This document shows, one piece after another, positions 21,629-29,586 of a stretch of DNA of 64,000 bases. Under the pieces are notes generated by a model, which had not been told where the DNA came from, did no database searches, and saw nothing but the letters and a program-made list of their open reading frames with translations. Source of the DNA: Conexibacter sp. CPCC 206217 (lineage in GTDB: Bacteria; Actinomycetota; Thermoleophilia; Solirubrobacterales; Solirubrobacteraceae); contig NZ_JAUTDO010000001.1 of NCBI RefSeq assembly GCF_030646165.1, positions 682,001-746,000 of the forward strand. Direction: 5' to 3'. Position numbers and translations under genes: made by a program. Numbering within the stretch: position 1 is the stretch's first letter; every line of letters starts with the position of its first letter.

Positions 21629-23362
21629 TCAGCCTCTGACGACCGTCACGCTGAGCGTCCCGCGGCCGTCGATCCGCATCGCGTCGTCGCGGAAGGCGCG
21701 CCAGCGGGTCTTGTCGATCTTCGCCGTCAGCCCGTCGTAGCGCTGGGCGGACTCGAAGCCGCTTCTGACCTGGCCGTAGCTGAGCGCGCCGCTGCCGCTG
21801 GAGCCGTCCTCGCCGCTGCCGCCGCCCAGGTCGAGCACGATCGTCGTGCCGTCGCCGCCGTCCGCGCCGTCGAGCGAGCGTCCGGAGAGCCGCAGCGTGC
21901 GCTCGCCGAGCGGGGCGTCACGCGGGATTCTCAGCGCGACCGAGATCGTTCTCAGCGGGCCGCGGTCCTCGCGCAGGCGCAGCTTCACGCGCGCAGTGCC
22001 GCCGCGTCTGACGGTGCTCGGACCCTTCGCGTCGAGGATCGTCGCCAGCGCCAGCCCGCGCTCGAACGAGATGTCGGCGTCGACCTTCGTCACGTCCAGC
22101 GCCGCGTAGCGGGCGGTGTCGATCGCGCTCAGCGCCGTCGTCACGTCGCCGCCCATCGCGAGCGCGAGCGCCGGCACGCCGCTGGTGTCGGACCCGTTGA
22201 CGACGTAGCGGTTGCAGAATCTCAGCGGCGTTCTCTGACCTCTCACCGTCACACGCAGGCAGAGGCGACCGGTCTCACGCGCCGTCGCGCCGTCGAACGC
22301 TGTCGTGACCGCCTGCGCGACGGCGAGCGGCGCGACCGTCGGCAGCAGCCCGTAGCCGAGCGGATCGCCGACGGCGGTCTCGTCGGCGACCTCGGTCCGC
22401 TGGCGCACCGTCTTGCCGCGGTCGCGGTCGCGCACCGTCACGGTGACCGGCGTCGTCGGCGCTCTCTCGCCGACGCTGCCGACGACCGCCGACGAGGCGT
22501 CGTTGGAGAGCGTGCCGAGCGTGTGGCCGGGCGCGGCGAGCTTGTAGGAGGTCGACTCGCTCGTGTCGAGCGGGTTGTCGATCACGGTGAAGACATACGC
22601 GTCCTGGAGCGGCAGCGAGCGGCGTCCGACGCCGTCGAACTGATGCCCGAAGCCCCAGATCGCGTTGCCGTCGCGGTAGGTGACGGTGCCGATCGCGCTC
22701 AGCGCGAGCGCGCCGGTCGAGTAGGCCGCGCCCATCGAGGCGCCCGGCACCAGCGGCTGCGGCGCGAAGCTGGCCAGCGGGCCGACCGGCGCCGCGACGA
22801 GCGTGCGCCCGTGCGCGCGGCTGGACTCCTCCGCGAGCTTGGCGAGCGCCGGCGAGAGACCGCTGATCATCAGCGGCGTCGCGACCGCTCTGGCGCTCGC
22901 GCGCTCCGCCTTGGTCGCCGCGCGCGCGCCCGACGGCGGCTTCACGGCGAGCCCGAGCATCCGCTGGATCGGCGTCACGAGCCCGACGTCGTTGCCGTAC
23001 TGCCCGACCGTCGCCGAGACCGCGCCCGCGTTGCCGATCGCGCCGTCTCTGCCTGCGCAGTAGACGGGCGAGCCGGAGAAGCCGGAGGCGATCCCGCTGC
23101 CGGCGACGGCGTCGCCGGTGACGCGCACGAGGATCCTCGGGCCGCTTCCGTCGATGTCGTTGACGACGTCGAGCACCTCGACGCCGAAGCTCGTGATCTC
23201 CGTCCCCTGCACGACCGTGCGCGCAGTGCACGTCATGCCGCGGTGGATGTCGGAGAGCGGCACGATCGGATCTCTGGCGGCGGCCACGGCCGGCGCTGCG
23301 AGGGTGGCAGCGAACGCTGTCACGGTGATGACGCGGGCGTACATCCGCGGCACTGTAGTCAT
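21629..23362 (-). CDS. Secreted SpoIVB-type (S55 family) serine peptidase
   Basis: 577 residues with a signal peptide (1-29). The start of the mature part, P-I-V-P-L-S-D-I-H-R-G-M and then F-G-V-E-V-L-D-V, matches the S55 domain. The nucleophile motif G-F-S-G-S-P-V-Y (Ser96) and the later G-F-G-H-Q-F motif (His) are present. The C-terminal half is beta-rich and likely extracellular. In sporulating Firmicutes S55 proteins signal across the forespore; nothing here suggests sporulation, so the substrate is unknown. ATG 23362 is preferred over an ATG 12 codons upstream because it overlaps the previous stop (ATGA) and has AGGA 5 bases upstream. Confidence 0.85.
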   Translation of the reverse strand: MTTVPRMYARVITVTAFAATLAAPAVAAARDPIVPLSDIHRGMTCTARTVVQGTEITSFGVEVLDVVNDIDGSGPRILVRVTGDAVAGSGIASGFSGSPVYCAGRDGAIGNAGAVSATVGQYGNDVGLVTPIQRMLGLAVKPPSGARAATKAERASARAVATPLMISGLSPALAKLAEESSRAHGRTLVAAPVGPLASFAPQPLVPGASMGAAYSTGALALSAIGTVTYRDGNAIWGFGHQFDGVGRRSLPLQDAYVFTVIDNPLDTSESTSYKLAAPGHTLGTLSNDASSAVVGSVGERAPTTPVTVTVRDRDRGKTVRQRTEVADETAVGDPLGYGLLPTVAPLAVAQAVTTAFDGATARETGRLCLRVTVRGQRTPLRFCNRYVVNGSDTSGVPALALAMGGDVTTALSAIDTARYAALDVTKVDADISFERGLALATILDAKGPSTVRRGGTARVKLRLREDRGPLRTISVALRIPRDAPLGERTLRLSGRSLDGADGGDGTTIVLDLGGGSGEDGSSGSGALSYGQVRSGFESAQRYDGLTAKIDKTRWRAFRDDAMRIDGRGTLSVTVVRG

Positions 23363-23640
23363 CGATCCTGAAGCTGAGCTGTGCGGCGAACGCGCCATTC
23401 AAGCTGCTCTACGATCCGGTGCGAGTCGCAGATCACCGCGCCGTCGTCGGACACCAGCAGCGGCACGCGCGGCTGACCGCTGAGGGCCTCGACCTGCGCC
23501 CGGCGCGAGCGGCGATATGGCACGCGCACCTGCTCGTAGGGGATCCCGGCGCGCCGCAGCGCCCGCGCGACGCGCCCGCACGGGCACAGCACGTCGGTCG
23601 GCGTCGGACAGCGGTAGAGCGTCGTGACCGGATCATCCAT
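23359..23640 (-). CDS. Glutathione S-transferase N-terminal / glutaredoxin-like protein
   Basis: 93 residues, a single thioredoxin-fold domain. C-P-C-G-R-V-A-R-A-L near residue 20 gives a C-x-C-type active-site region, and R-V-P-L-L-V-S-D-D-G is the cis-Pro substrate loop of GST_N proteins. It ends I-V-E-Q-L-E, typical of the GST_N helix, but has no C-terminal helical domain. Its stop overlaps the S55 peptidase start by 4 bp, so the two are co-transcribed. Likely a small thiol/disulfide or mycothiol-dependent protein; this is inference. Confidence 0.75.
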   Translation of the reverse strand: MDDPVTTLYRCPTPTDVLCPCGRVARALRRAGIPYEQVRVPYRRSRRAQVEALSGQPRVPLLVSDDGAVICDSHRIVEQLEWRVRRTAQLQDR

Positions 23641-23699
23641 TCCGTGCGAAGTGTGACGAAGTGCATGTTGAATCGTGGAGATCGACTAGGGTCGCCGGC

Positions 23700-24557
23700 A
23701 TGGCGTCCGTTGCGATCGTCACCGACACGTGCCATTACCTGCCGCGCCAGCTGGTCGCGGCGCGGGGGATCCACGAGGTCAGCCTCTACGTCCACTGGGA
23801 CGGGCGCGAGGACAGGGAGTCCGCGCTGCCGGACTTCGACCGCTACTACGACCACCTCTCCTCGACGCCGAGCCTGCCGACCACGTCGCAGCCGTCGATC
23901 GGCGACTTCCTCGCCGTCTACGAGCCGCTGCTGGACGCGGGGCGCGACATCGTCTCGATCCACCTCGCGGGCGGGATGTCGGGCACGGTCGGTGCCGCCC
24001 AGCAGGCGCGCGAGCAGCTGGGCGAACGCGCGCCGCGCGTGCACGTGCTCGACTCCGAGAGCGCCTGCGGCGGCGAGGGGCTCGTCGTGCTGGCCGCACA
24101 CGCCGCCGCCGTGCGCGGGACCAGCGCGGAGGACGTCGTCGCCCACGCGCGCGCCGCGCGCGCGGAACTGAAGATGTGGTTCGCGATCGACACGCTCGAG
24201 TTCCTGCGCCGGGGCGGCCGGATCGCGGCCGCGCAGGCGTGGGTCGGCTCGGCGCTGCGGATCAAGCCGATCCTCACGGTCGACTCGGAGATCACGCCGA
24301 TCGAGCGCGTGCGCACCTCCGGGCGCGCGTTCGAGCGGCTCGTCGACTATCTCCGCACGCGCAAGGACGACGGCGCCGAGGGCTGGGTGATCCAGCACAT
24401 CCAGGCGCCGGACGAGTGCGCGCGGCTGGTCGCGCGCGGGCGCGAGATATTCGGCACCGACCCGGTCTTCGTGTCGGAGGTCGGCCCGGTGATCGGGACG
24501 CACGTCGGGCCCGGCCTGCTGGGTGCCGGCGCCGTGCCGCTCAGTTACCTGTCCTAG
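23700..24557 (+). CDS. DegV-family fatty-acid-binding protein
   Basis: 285 residues. DegV fold: N-terminal V-A-I-V-T-D-T-C, the T-T-S-Q-P-S motif near 60, the lipid-pocket loop H-L-A-G-G-M-S-G-T near 97, and D-S-E-S-A-C-G-G-E-G-L near 120. The family (FakB in Firmicutes) holds a fatty acid for phosphorylation by FakA; no kinase gene is nearby. TAGGGT (23687-23692) ends 7 bases before ATG, a likely leaderless arrangement. Divergent from the GST-N gene. Confidence 0.9.
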   Translation: MASVAIVTDTCHYLPRQLVAARGIHEVSLYVHWDGREDRESALPDFDRYYDHLSSTPSLPTTSQPSIGDFLAVYEPLLDAGRDIVSIHLAGGMSGTVGAAQQAREQLGERAPRVHVLDSESACGGEGLVVLAAHAAAVRGTSAEDVVAHARAARAELKMWFAIDTLEFLRRGGRIAAAQAWVGSALRIKPILTVDSEITPIERVRTSGRAFERLVDYLRTRKDDGAEGWVIQHIQAPDECARLVARGREIFGTDPVFVSEVGPVIGTHVGPGLLGAGAVPLSYLS

Positions 24558-24713
24558 CCGGCCGGTAGGCTTCGCTCTCCGAAGCTCCCAAAAGCTGCAG
24601 AACTTTCACGTTTCCGATCCACCGAGAGCGGAAACTGTGTGGACTCGGGAACTTGCGAGAGGGCGACAGGTCGTCGTTTCACTCGCGAGAACAACGCACA
24701 AGGGAGACCGGGG

Positions 24714-24971
24714 ATGGACCTTCTCCAGATCATCGGCATCGTCGTCGCCGTGTGGATCGCGCTGTCCGCGCTGATCGTCGCGGTCACCGTCGCAGCCGGT
24801 CGTGCCGATCGCCGTGACCGCCGCTTCGGCGGCATCGGGGCGAAGGCGGCGAGAGCCGCCCTGCCAGGGCAGCAGAGATCGCGTTTCCGCACCCGGCGCG
24901 CCGCCCCGGTGGCGCAGCGCAGCGCGCCGGATCAGCGGGCGCAGGCGGCGATGCGGGCCGCGATCCGCTAG
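24714..24971 (+). CDS. Small single-pass membrane protein, unknown
   Basis: 85 residues: one N-terminal hydrophobic helix (about 2-27) followed by an Arg/Ala-rich basic region (K-A-A-R-A-A-L, then R-F-R-T-R-R), so the C-terminus probably faces the cytoplasm and could bind nucleic acid or phospholipid heads. ATG chosen because AGGGAG lies 7 bases upstream; the open frame before it has no such site. Upstream, GGAACTT (24648-24654) and GTCGTC (24670-24675) are spaced like an ECF-sigma promoter, a weak hint. No family recognised. Confidence 0.65.
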   Translation: MDLLQIIGIVVAVWIALSALIVAVTVAAGRADRRDRRFGGIGAKAARAALPGQQRSRFRTRRAAPVAQRSAPDQRAQAAMRAAIR

Positions 24972-25055
24972 CGGCGCGGCCCGCGAACCCCGGGCCGGGC
25001 GCACCGGATCGGGGCACGCGCAACGACTCCGCTGCAGCGAATCGCGGTGCGGGCC

Positions 25056-25078
25056 GCGATCCGCTGGCAGCGGATCGC
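25056..25078. terminator. Hairpin between convergent genes, with direct repeat
   Basis: Perfect 10-bp stem (25056-25065 with 25069-25078), 3-nt loop. The 18-bp stretch 25048-25065 is a direct repeat of 24952-24969, the 3' end of the small membrane-protein gene. Confidence 0.65.
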
Positions 25079-25097
25079 TCGCCCGCGCCGGGCGCTG

Positions 25098-25346
25098 CTA
25101 GCGGCGGCGCCGCTTCTTCCGGCGGCCGAACAGGATCCCGCCGACGGCGGCGATACCGCCGCCGATCACGAAGCCGGTGACGGCCGCGGCGACGATCGCC
25201 TCGGTCTGCTTCGCGGCCAACTGCTTGCGCCAGTCGGTCAGCTCCTCGACGTGGCCGCGCAGCGTCTCCAGCGACGCGCCGAGGTCTCTGCGGTTGGCCT
25301 CGATCGAGGCGCGGATCTGTTCCGGCGTGCGCGGTGCGGCGGGCAT
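25098..25346 (-). CDS. DUF3618-family membrane protein
   Basis: 82 residues. R-T-P-E-Q-I-R-A-S-I-E-A-N-R near the N-terminus and the following L-G-A-S-L-E-T-L heptad-like stretch are the DUF3618 signature. One transmembrane segment (about 50-72) and a very basic C-terminal end (R-R-K-K-R-R-R-R) follow. Last gene of a four-gene cassette of small membrane proteins; its ATG shares one base with the stop of the holin-X-like gene. Such cassettes are common in actinobacteria and often linked to envelope stress; the function is not known. Confidence 0.85.
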   Translation of the reverse strand: MPAAPRTPEQIRASIEANRRDLGASLETLRGHVEELTDWRKQLAAKQTEAIVAAAVTGFVIGGGIAAVGGILFGRRKKRRRR

Positions 25347-25777
25347 CAGGAGACCCCTCTGACGGACGGGGTGTCGTCGCCCGACACCGTCTGCTTGATC
25401 TTCTTCGCCTCTGCGATCGCCATCTCCGGCGACGGCGGCGAGCCGGCCTTGACAGCCTTGTACGCCAGCATGCCGGCGAGTGCTCCGAGCAGGAACAGCA
25501 CGAGCGCGACGACGAGGAAGCCGAACCAGTAGTTCTGGCCCCAGCCGCTCAGCTTCCAGACGCCCCAGGCAGCCGATTCGAGCAGGTAGAGCAGGCCGAC
25601 GACGACGAAGATGCCGGCGGCGATGCCGACGATCGCGCCCTTGACGAGCTTCGTCACTCTGGCGCTGATCTCGGCCTTCGCGAGCTCGATCTCCTCGCGC
25701 ACCAGCAGCGAGGCCTTCTCGGAGACCTCGGTGATCGCCTGGGCGATGCTTCTGGGTGTCGGATCGTCAGCGGGCAA
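25346..25777 (-). CDS. Holin-X / DUF1469-type membrane protein (Phage_holin_3_6 family)
   Basis: 143 residues with the usual amphipathic N-terminal helix (S-L-L-V-R-E-E-I-E-L-A-K-A-E) and two transmembrane segments (about 45-67 and 82-106). Despite the family name, these chromosomal proteins are not phage holins. The only good start is TTG at 25775-25777, overlapping the upstream gene by 11 bp. Member of the small membrane-protein cassette 26155 to 25098. Function unknown. Confidence 0.85.
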   Translation of the reverse strand: MPADDPTPRSIAQAITEVSEKASLLVREEIELAKAEISARVTKLVKGAIVGIAAGIFVVVGLLYLLESAAWGVWKLSGWGQNYWFGFLVVALVLFLLGALAGMLAYKAVKAGSPPSPEMAIAEAKKIKQTVSGDDTPSVRGVS

Positions 25778-26009
25778 AGCGCTTGAGGACCGTTGCGAGC
25801 AGGAGGCCGCCGGCGAATGCGGCGCCCACGTGCAGCTCGGGTCTGTCGAGGGGCAGGCCGGGGATCGTCAGCGGCGCCTTCGGCGGCGGCGGGCCGGCGG
25901 GCGCGCCGAGCGGCACGCTCACGGTCGCCTGCGCGACCGTCGGCGCGGCCTCGCCGGCCGCGGCCTCACGGCCGCCGACGGGCGGGACGCCAGGGTTCGA
26001 CGCGCTCAC
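25767..26009 (-). CDS. Pro/Ala-rich protein with C-terminal membrane helix
   Basis: 80 residues. The first 55 are low-complexity Ala/Pro/Val-rich and probably disordered; the end (H-V-G-A-A-F-A-G-G-L-L-L-A) is a short hydrophobic helix finished by K-R-F-A-R. GTG start overlaps the stop of the 49-residue gene upstream by 4 bp. No family recognised; position makes it part of the small membrane-protein cassette. Confidence 0.65.
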   Translation of the reverse strand: MSASNPGVPPVGGREAAAGEAAPTVAQATVSVPLGAPAGPPPPKAPLTIPGLPLDRPELHVGAAFAGGLLLATVLKRFAR

Positions 26010-26155
26010 TCCGGCGGCTCCTCGCCGAAGGCGCGGGTCCAGATCAGCGTCGCGAGCCGCTGGGTCGCAATGCTGGCGAGCGCGCCGATCCCGGCCAGCA
26101 GGCCGGACCAGACGAGTCGCTTGACGAGATCGCTTTCCTTCATCAGCTCAGGCAT
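26006..26155 (-). CDS. 49-residue membrane protein, DUF4235-like
   Basis: Very short gene reading M-P-E-L-M-K-E-S-D-L-V-K-R-L-V-W, a hydrophobic helix, then W-T-R-A-F-G-E-E-P-P-E. The W-T/K-x-x-x-G-E-E-P-P ending and the single helix resemble a trimmed DUF4235 protein. ATG 26155 chosen over 26143 because GGGAGAG lies 8 bases upstream. Its stop overlaps the next GTG by 4 bp, so it heads the cassette. Confidence 0.7.
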   Translation of the reverse strand: MPELMKESDLVKRLVWSGLLAGIGALASIATQRLATLIWTRAFGEEPPE

Positions 26156-26182
26156 TCAATCAGCTCTCCCGGCGGCTTCGCG

Positions 26183-26791
26183 CTAACCCTCGACGCGCTC
26201 CAGCCCACCGCAGATCGTCTCGACAATAAGGGTCTTGGCATTCTCATATTCCCGATCGCCGACCGGGAGCAACGAGAAGATCCAGCCTGTCAGAACCTGC
26301 TCGACGGCGCCATAGAAGGCAAGCGCGGCGAAGTCCGGAGTGACGTCGTCGCGGAAGACGCCCTCGCGCTGCGCTCTGTCGACGATCGCCGCGATCTGCA
26401 CGTACGCCTGGCGGATCTGCGGCAGGTGCGTGCGGCCGAACGTGTTCGCCGCACGTGTGACCTCGACGATGATCACCTTCATCAGGTCCGGGTCGTGCCG
26501 GTAGGAGTCGACGATGAACGAGGCGATCGCGTAGAGCTTCTGTCTCGGCGGGATCTCCTGCGCGTCCACCTCGGTGATCGCGTGCAGGAGGATGTCCCAG
26601 CGCTCGAGGAAGAGCGTGTCGAGGATCTCGTCCTTGCTCTTGAAGTAGTGGTAGACGAGGCCGTAGGCGACTCTCGCCTCGTCGGCGATGTCGGACACGC
26701 GACAGGTGTGGAAGCCGGTGCGCGCGAAGACGTGGACCGCCGCGTCGAGGATCAGGCGCCGCTTGTCGACCGCGGCCTGCGTGCGCGCCAT
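26183..26791 (-). CDS. TetR-family transcriptional regulator
   Basis: 202 residues. N-terminal TetR helix-turn-helix (about 10-57: R-R-L-I-L-D-A-A, then V-S-D-I-A-D-E-A-R-V-A-Y-G-L-V-Y-H-Y-F) and an all-helical ligand domain resembling FadR/KstR-type fatty-acyl-CoA regulators. ATG shares one base with the nitrilase stop, so it is the second gene of that operon. A 20-bp perfect palindrome at 27718-27737 upstream of the operon is its likely operator, controlling itself, the nitrilase and perhaps the divergent DUF2804 gene. Confidence 0.92.
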   Translation of the reverse strand: MARTQAAVDKRRLILDAAVHVFARTGFHTCRVSDIADEARVAYGLVYHYFKSKDEILDTLFLERWDILLHAITEVDAQEIPPRQKLYAIASFIVDSYRHDPDLMKVIIVEVTRAANTFGRTHLPQIRQAYVQIAAIVDRAQREGVFRDDVTPDFAALAFYGAVEQVLTGWIFSLLPVGDREYENAKTLIVETICGGLERVEG

Positions 26792-27690
26792 CAGACCGCC
26801 GCCTCGACGCGCTGCTCGGGCCAGGCGTAGGTCTGCGGGCGCCGGTTCGCCAGCGACGGCAGCGTCGCGCGGATCTGCCGCTGGCGCTCGAGGTCCAGCT
26901 CGGCGACGACGTGCCCCTCGTCGTCCGGCGCGAGCGCGAGCACGAGGCCCCACGGGTCGACGATCATCGAGCGCCCGCCGGAGCGGTTGCCGGGCGGGTG
27001 GGCGCCGATCTGGTTGGGCGCCACGACGAAGCACTGGTTCTCGATCGCTCGTGCGCGCACGAGCACCTCCCAATGGTCGCGCGTGGTCGCGAGCGTGAAC
27101 GCCGACGGCAGCGTCACGACGTGCGCGCCGCGCAGCGCGAGGATGCGGAACAGCTCCGGGAAGCGCAGGTCGTAACAGATCGCCATGCCCAGCTCGACGG
27201 GCTCCGCGGCTGCGGCGATGGCGTCGTCGCCGGCGGCAGCAGCGGACGCCGCGACGGGCGCGCTGCCGAGCGCGCTCGTCACCAGCTCCTCCCCCGGCTC
27301 CTCGCCGTCGGACTCGCGGTAGGCGGTGCCGGAGACCTCGACGTCGAACAGGTGGACCTTGCGGTAGGTCGCGCGGATCTCGCCGTCGGGGCCGACGTGG
27401 ACGCTCGTGTTGGAGCGCTTCTCGCGGCCCTCGACGTGCTCGACGATCGAGCCGGCGACGAGGTCGATCTGCAGCTCGCGCGCGGTCGCACGCGCCCACG
27501 AGATCGCGGGGCCGTCGAGCGTCTCGGCACCGGCCGCGAGCTGCTCGGGCGTCCCGAGCACGCTCCACTTCTCCGGCAGCGCGACGAGCGCCGCGCCGTC
27601 GCGGGCGGCGGCGCGGACGAGTCGATCGGCAACCGCGAGGTTGCGGTCGCGATCCTCAGTAGAGTTCATCTGGATCGCCGCGGCGCGCAC
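26791..27690 (-). CDS. Carbon-nitrogen hydrolase (nitrilase superfamily amidase)
   Basis: 299 residues. The catalytic triad is visible: Glu in A-L-P-E-K-W, Lys in Y-R-K-V-H-L-F-D, Cys in I-C-Y-D-L-R-F-P-E. The sequence is close to the omega-amidase/Nit1 group, which hydrolyses small amides or deaminated glutathione. An Ala/Ser-rich insert (about 155-185) between Lys and Cys motifs is unusual. GTG 27690 chosen because TTGGAGGA lies about 12 bases upstream and the domain begins at V-R-A-A-A-I-Q. First gene of the TetR-controlled operon. Confidence 0.9.
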   Translation of the reverse strand: MRAAAIQMNSTEDRDRNLAVADRLVRAAARDGAALVALPEKWSVLGTPEQLAAGAETLDGPAISWARATARELQIDLVAGSIVEHVEGREKRSNTSVHVGPDGEIRATYRKVHLFDVEVSGTAYRESDGEEPGEELVTSALGSAPVAASAAAAGDDAIAAAAEPVELGMAICYDLRFPELFRILALRGAHVVTLPSAFTLATTRDHWEVLVRARAIENQCFVVAPNQIGAHPPGNRSGGRSMIVDPWGLVLALAPDDEGHVVAELDLERQRQIRATLPSLANRRPQTYAWPEQRVEAAV

Positions 27691-27717
27691 GGTGTGGTGA
27701 TCCTCCAAGGCAGGGCA

Positions 27718-27737
27718 GATTGACTGGTCAGTCAATC
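27718..27737. promoter_or_regulatory. 20-bp palindromic TetR operator
   Basis: GATTGACTG-GT-CAGTCAATC: 9-bp perfect arms around GT. It lies between the nitrilase-TetR operon (start 27690) and the DUF2804 gene (start 27765) and has the look of a FadR/KstR-type TetR site. Confidence 0.75.
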
Positions 27738-27764
27738 CCGAAGGCCGAAGGATACCGCAGCCGC

Positions 27765-28808
27765 ATGGCGTCATCGACCGACGATCCACACGTCGTCTCC
27801 AGCGGGAACTCCGCCCCGGCGAAGGCGGCTGCCAACGACGCCGGCGCGGCGACAGGCAGCCCGCCGAGCGCCGCCGCCACGCCCGCGCCCAGCGCCGCCG
27901 TGGTCCTGCCTGTTGACGGCGCTGCGACGGGCGACCTCGCCTTGTCTGGCCCCTTCGGCCCCTACCGCGCGCGCTACGGTGGCGCGCGACCGGCGTCGAT
28001 CGCCGCGCTGGCGCTCCCGCCGGCGCGGATGCCGCTGCGGCGCGGCACGCGACCGCTGAAGCAATGGCGCTACGTCGGCGTCTACGGCGATCAGCTGATG
28101 CTGTGCGTCGGGGCGGTGCGCGTCGGCGTCGCGCAGCAGTCGTTCTGGGCGGTCTGGAGCCGTGCATGGGAAGCGCGATTGCGCGAGCGCACGCGCCTGT
28201 CGCACCGGGGCGTGGTGCTCGGGATGGACCGGCCGGGGCGTGTGCAGGTGCGCGCCGACGACGTCGAGATCGACCTGCTGCTGGACGAGGTCGACGGCGT
28301 CGAAACGGTCTGCCCGCACGGCGGCGCCTACGCCTGGACACGCAAGCAGGGCGGCGTGCGCGCCCACGGCGAGGTCGTGCTCGACGGCGTCGCGCACGCG
28401 CTCGACGCGCGCGCGATCGTCGACGACAGCGCCGGCTACCACGCCCGTCGCACCGCCTGGCGTTGGTCTGCCGGAGTCGGGCGCACCGACGACGGTCGCG
28501 ACGCCGCCTGGAACCTGGTCGAGGGGATCAACGACCCGCTCACCGGCTCCGAGCGGACCGTCTGGCTCGACGGCGAGCCGCGGGAGACCGCCCCGGCCCG
28601 CTTCGCGCCCGACCTCTCCGGCGTCTCGACCGACGACGGCGCGACGCTGCGCTTCGCCGCCGAGGCCGTGCGCGAGCGCGAGGAGAACATGCTGCTCGTG
28701 CGCAGCTCCTACCGCCAGCCGTTCGGGACGTTCAGCGGCACCCTCCCGGGCGGTATCGCGCTCGCCGAGGGCTTCGGCGTGATGGAGCGGCACACAGCCC
28801 TCTGGTGA
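27765..28808 (+). CDS. DUF2804 family protein
   Basis: 347 residues. After a low-complexity Ala-rich N-terminus (1-50), the sequence shows DUF2804 marks: P-L-K-Q-W-R-Y-V-G-V-Y, then G-I-N-D-P-L-T-G-S-E-R-T-V-W near 265 and Y-R-Q-P-F-G-T-F-S-G near the end. The family is common in actinobacteria beside lipid genes but has no known activity; the fold is probably lipocalin-like/beta-rich. ATG 27765 with GAAGGA upstream. Likely co-regulated through the palindrome at 27718-27737. Stops 4 bases from the convergent MerR gene. Confidence 0.85.
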   Translation: MASSTDDPHVVSSGNSAPAKAAANDAGAATGSPPSAAATPAPSAAVVLPVDGAATGDLALSGPFGPYRARYGGARPASIAALALPPARMPLRRGTRPLKQWRYVGVYGDQLMLCVGAVRVGVAQQSFWAVWSRAWEARLRERTRLSHRGVVLGMDRPGRVQVRADDVEIDLLLDEVDGVETVCPHGGAYAWTRKQGGVRAHGEVVLDGVAHALDARAIVDDSAGYHARRTAWRWSAGVGRTDDGRDAAWNLVEGINDPLTGSERTVWLDGEPRETAPARFAPDLSGVSTDDGATLRFAAEAVREREENMLLVRSSYRQPFGTFSGTLPGGIALAEGFGVMERHTALW

Positions 28809-28812
28809 CCTC

Positions 28813-29586
28813 TCACGGCTCCCGTCGCTCGTCGCGTTGGCGGCGCAGCTCGGCGAGCAGGAGCTTGGAGTGGAGAGCGCCGATCAGTTCGCGCAACGGC
28901 TCGGTGCCCGAAGCGACGATCTCGACGGCGCGGTCGGGGTCGACGCGGGCGGCGAGGCGATGCAGCAGCGTGCCGACCTCCTCCTCGACGAGCGGCTGCA
29001 GCGCCTCGCGGTAGCGGATCGTGTCGTAGACGGTGAAGCCGATCGCCTCCTCGAAGCCGCCGGCGCGAAAGCGCGAGATCGCCTCGATGATCTGCACGTC
29101 GTCGGCGTCGTAGCCGCGCGAGGTCGGCGTCAGCACGCCGATCTGCTGCATCCGGTCGAGCACGTTGCGCGGCACGTCGTAGCGCTCCTGCACCGCCGTG
29201 CGCGAGACGCGCGTGCGCTCGCCCTGGGCGACGGCGCGCTCGATGATCCGGTCCTCCAACTCGACGCGTGCCTCCAGCCGCGCGGGATCGTCGCGCAGCG
29301 CGTCGCGGATCACGCGCAGCGGCATGAAGCGCTCCTCCTGCAGCCGCTTGATCAGCCTGATCCGATCGACGAAGTCGGGCGGGTAGTAGGCCATGTTGCG
29401 ACTCGTGCGCACGACGTCGCTCTGGTCGCCGAGCAGGCCCTCGCGCAGGTAGTGCTTGATCGTGCCCGCGGACACGCCCGAGCGCTCGGCCAGCTCGCTC
29501 ATCTTCAGCAGCCCGTTCTCGCGCGGGCTCGCGCCGCCCTCGCCGGCGGCCGCCGGCCCGTCCTCGCGTGACACCGCCTCAGCCAA
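28813..29586 (-). CDS. MerR-family transcriptional regulator
   Basis: 257 residues. MerR DNA-binding domain at about 27-95 (M-S-E-L-A-E-R-S-G-V-S, T-I-K-H-Y-L-R-E-G-L), followed by a second helical region with its own helix-turn-helix-like stretch (V-S-R-T-A-V-Q-E-R-Y) and an effector domain. TTG start at 29584-29586 overlaps the CaiB gene by 8 bp and has GAGGG 8 bases upstream; GTG 29574 is an alternative. Last gene of the acyl-CoA operon, as with LiuR in liu operons, so it probably controls that operon in response to a CoA thioester. Confidence 0.9.
   Translation of the reverse strand: MAEAVSREDGPAAAGEGGASPRENGLLKMSELAERSGVSAGTIKHYLREGLLGDQSDVVRTSRNMAYYPPDFVDRIRLIKRLQEERFMPLRVIRDALRDDPARLEARVELEDRIIERAVAQGERTRVSRTAVQERYDVPRNVLDRMQQIGVLTPTSRGYDADDVQIIEAISRFRAGGFEEAIGFTVYDTIRYREALQPLVEEEVGTLLHRLAARVDPDRAVEIVASGTEPLRELIGALHSKLLLAELRRQRDERREP

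Noticed and set aside
24648..24675. ECF-sigma-like promoter GGAACTT ... GTCGTC
   Set aside because: Spacing is plausible but a single weak match; kept only as a remark under the small membrane-protein gene.
24952..25065. 18-bp direct repeat (24952-24969 / 25048-25065) as a possible attachment site or mobile element
   Set aside because: One copy is inside the 3' end of a gene and the other forms one arm of a terminator hairpin; a local duplication explains it.
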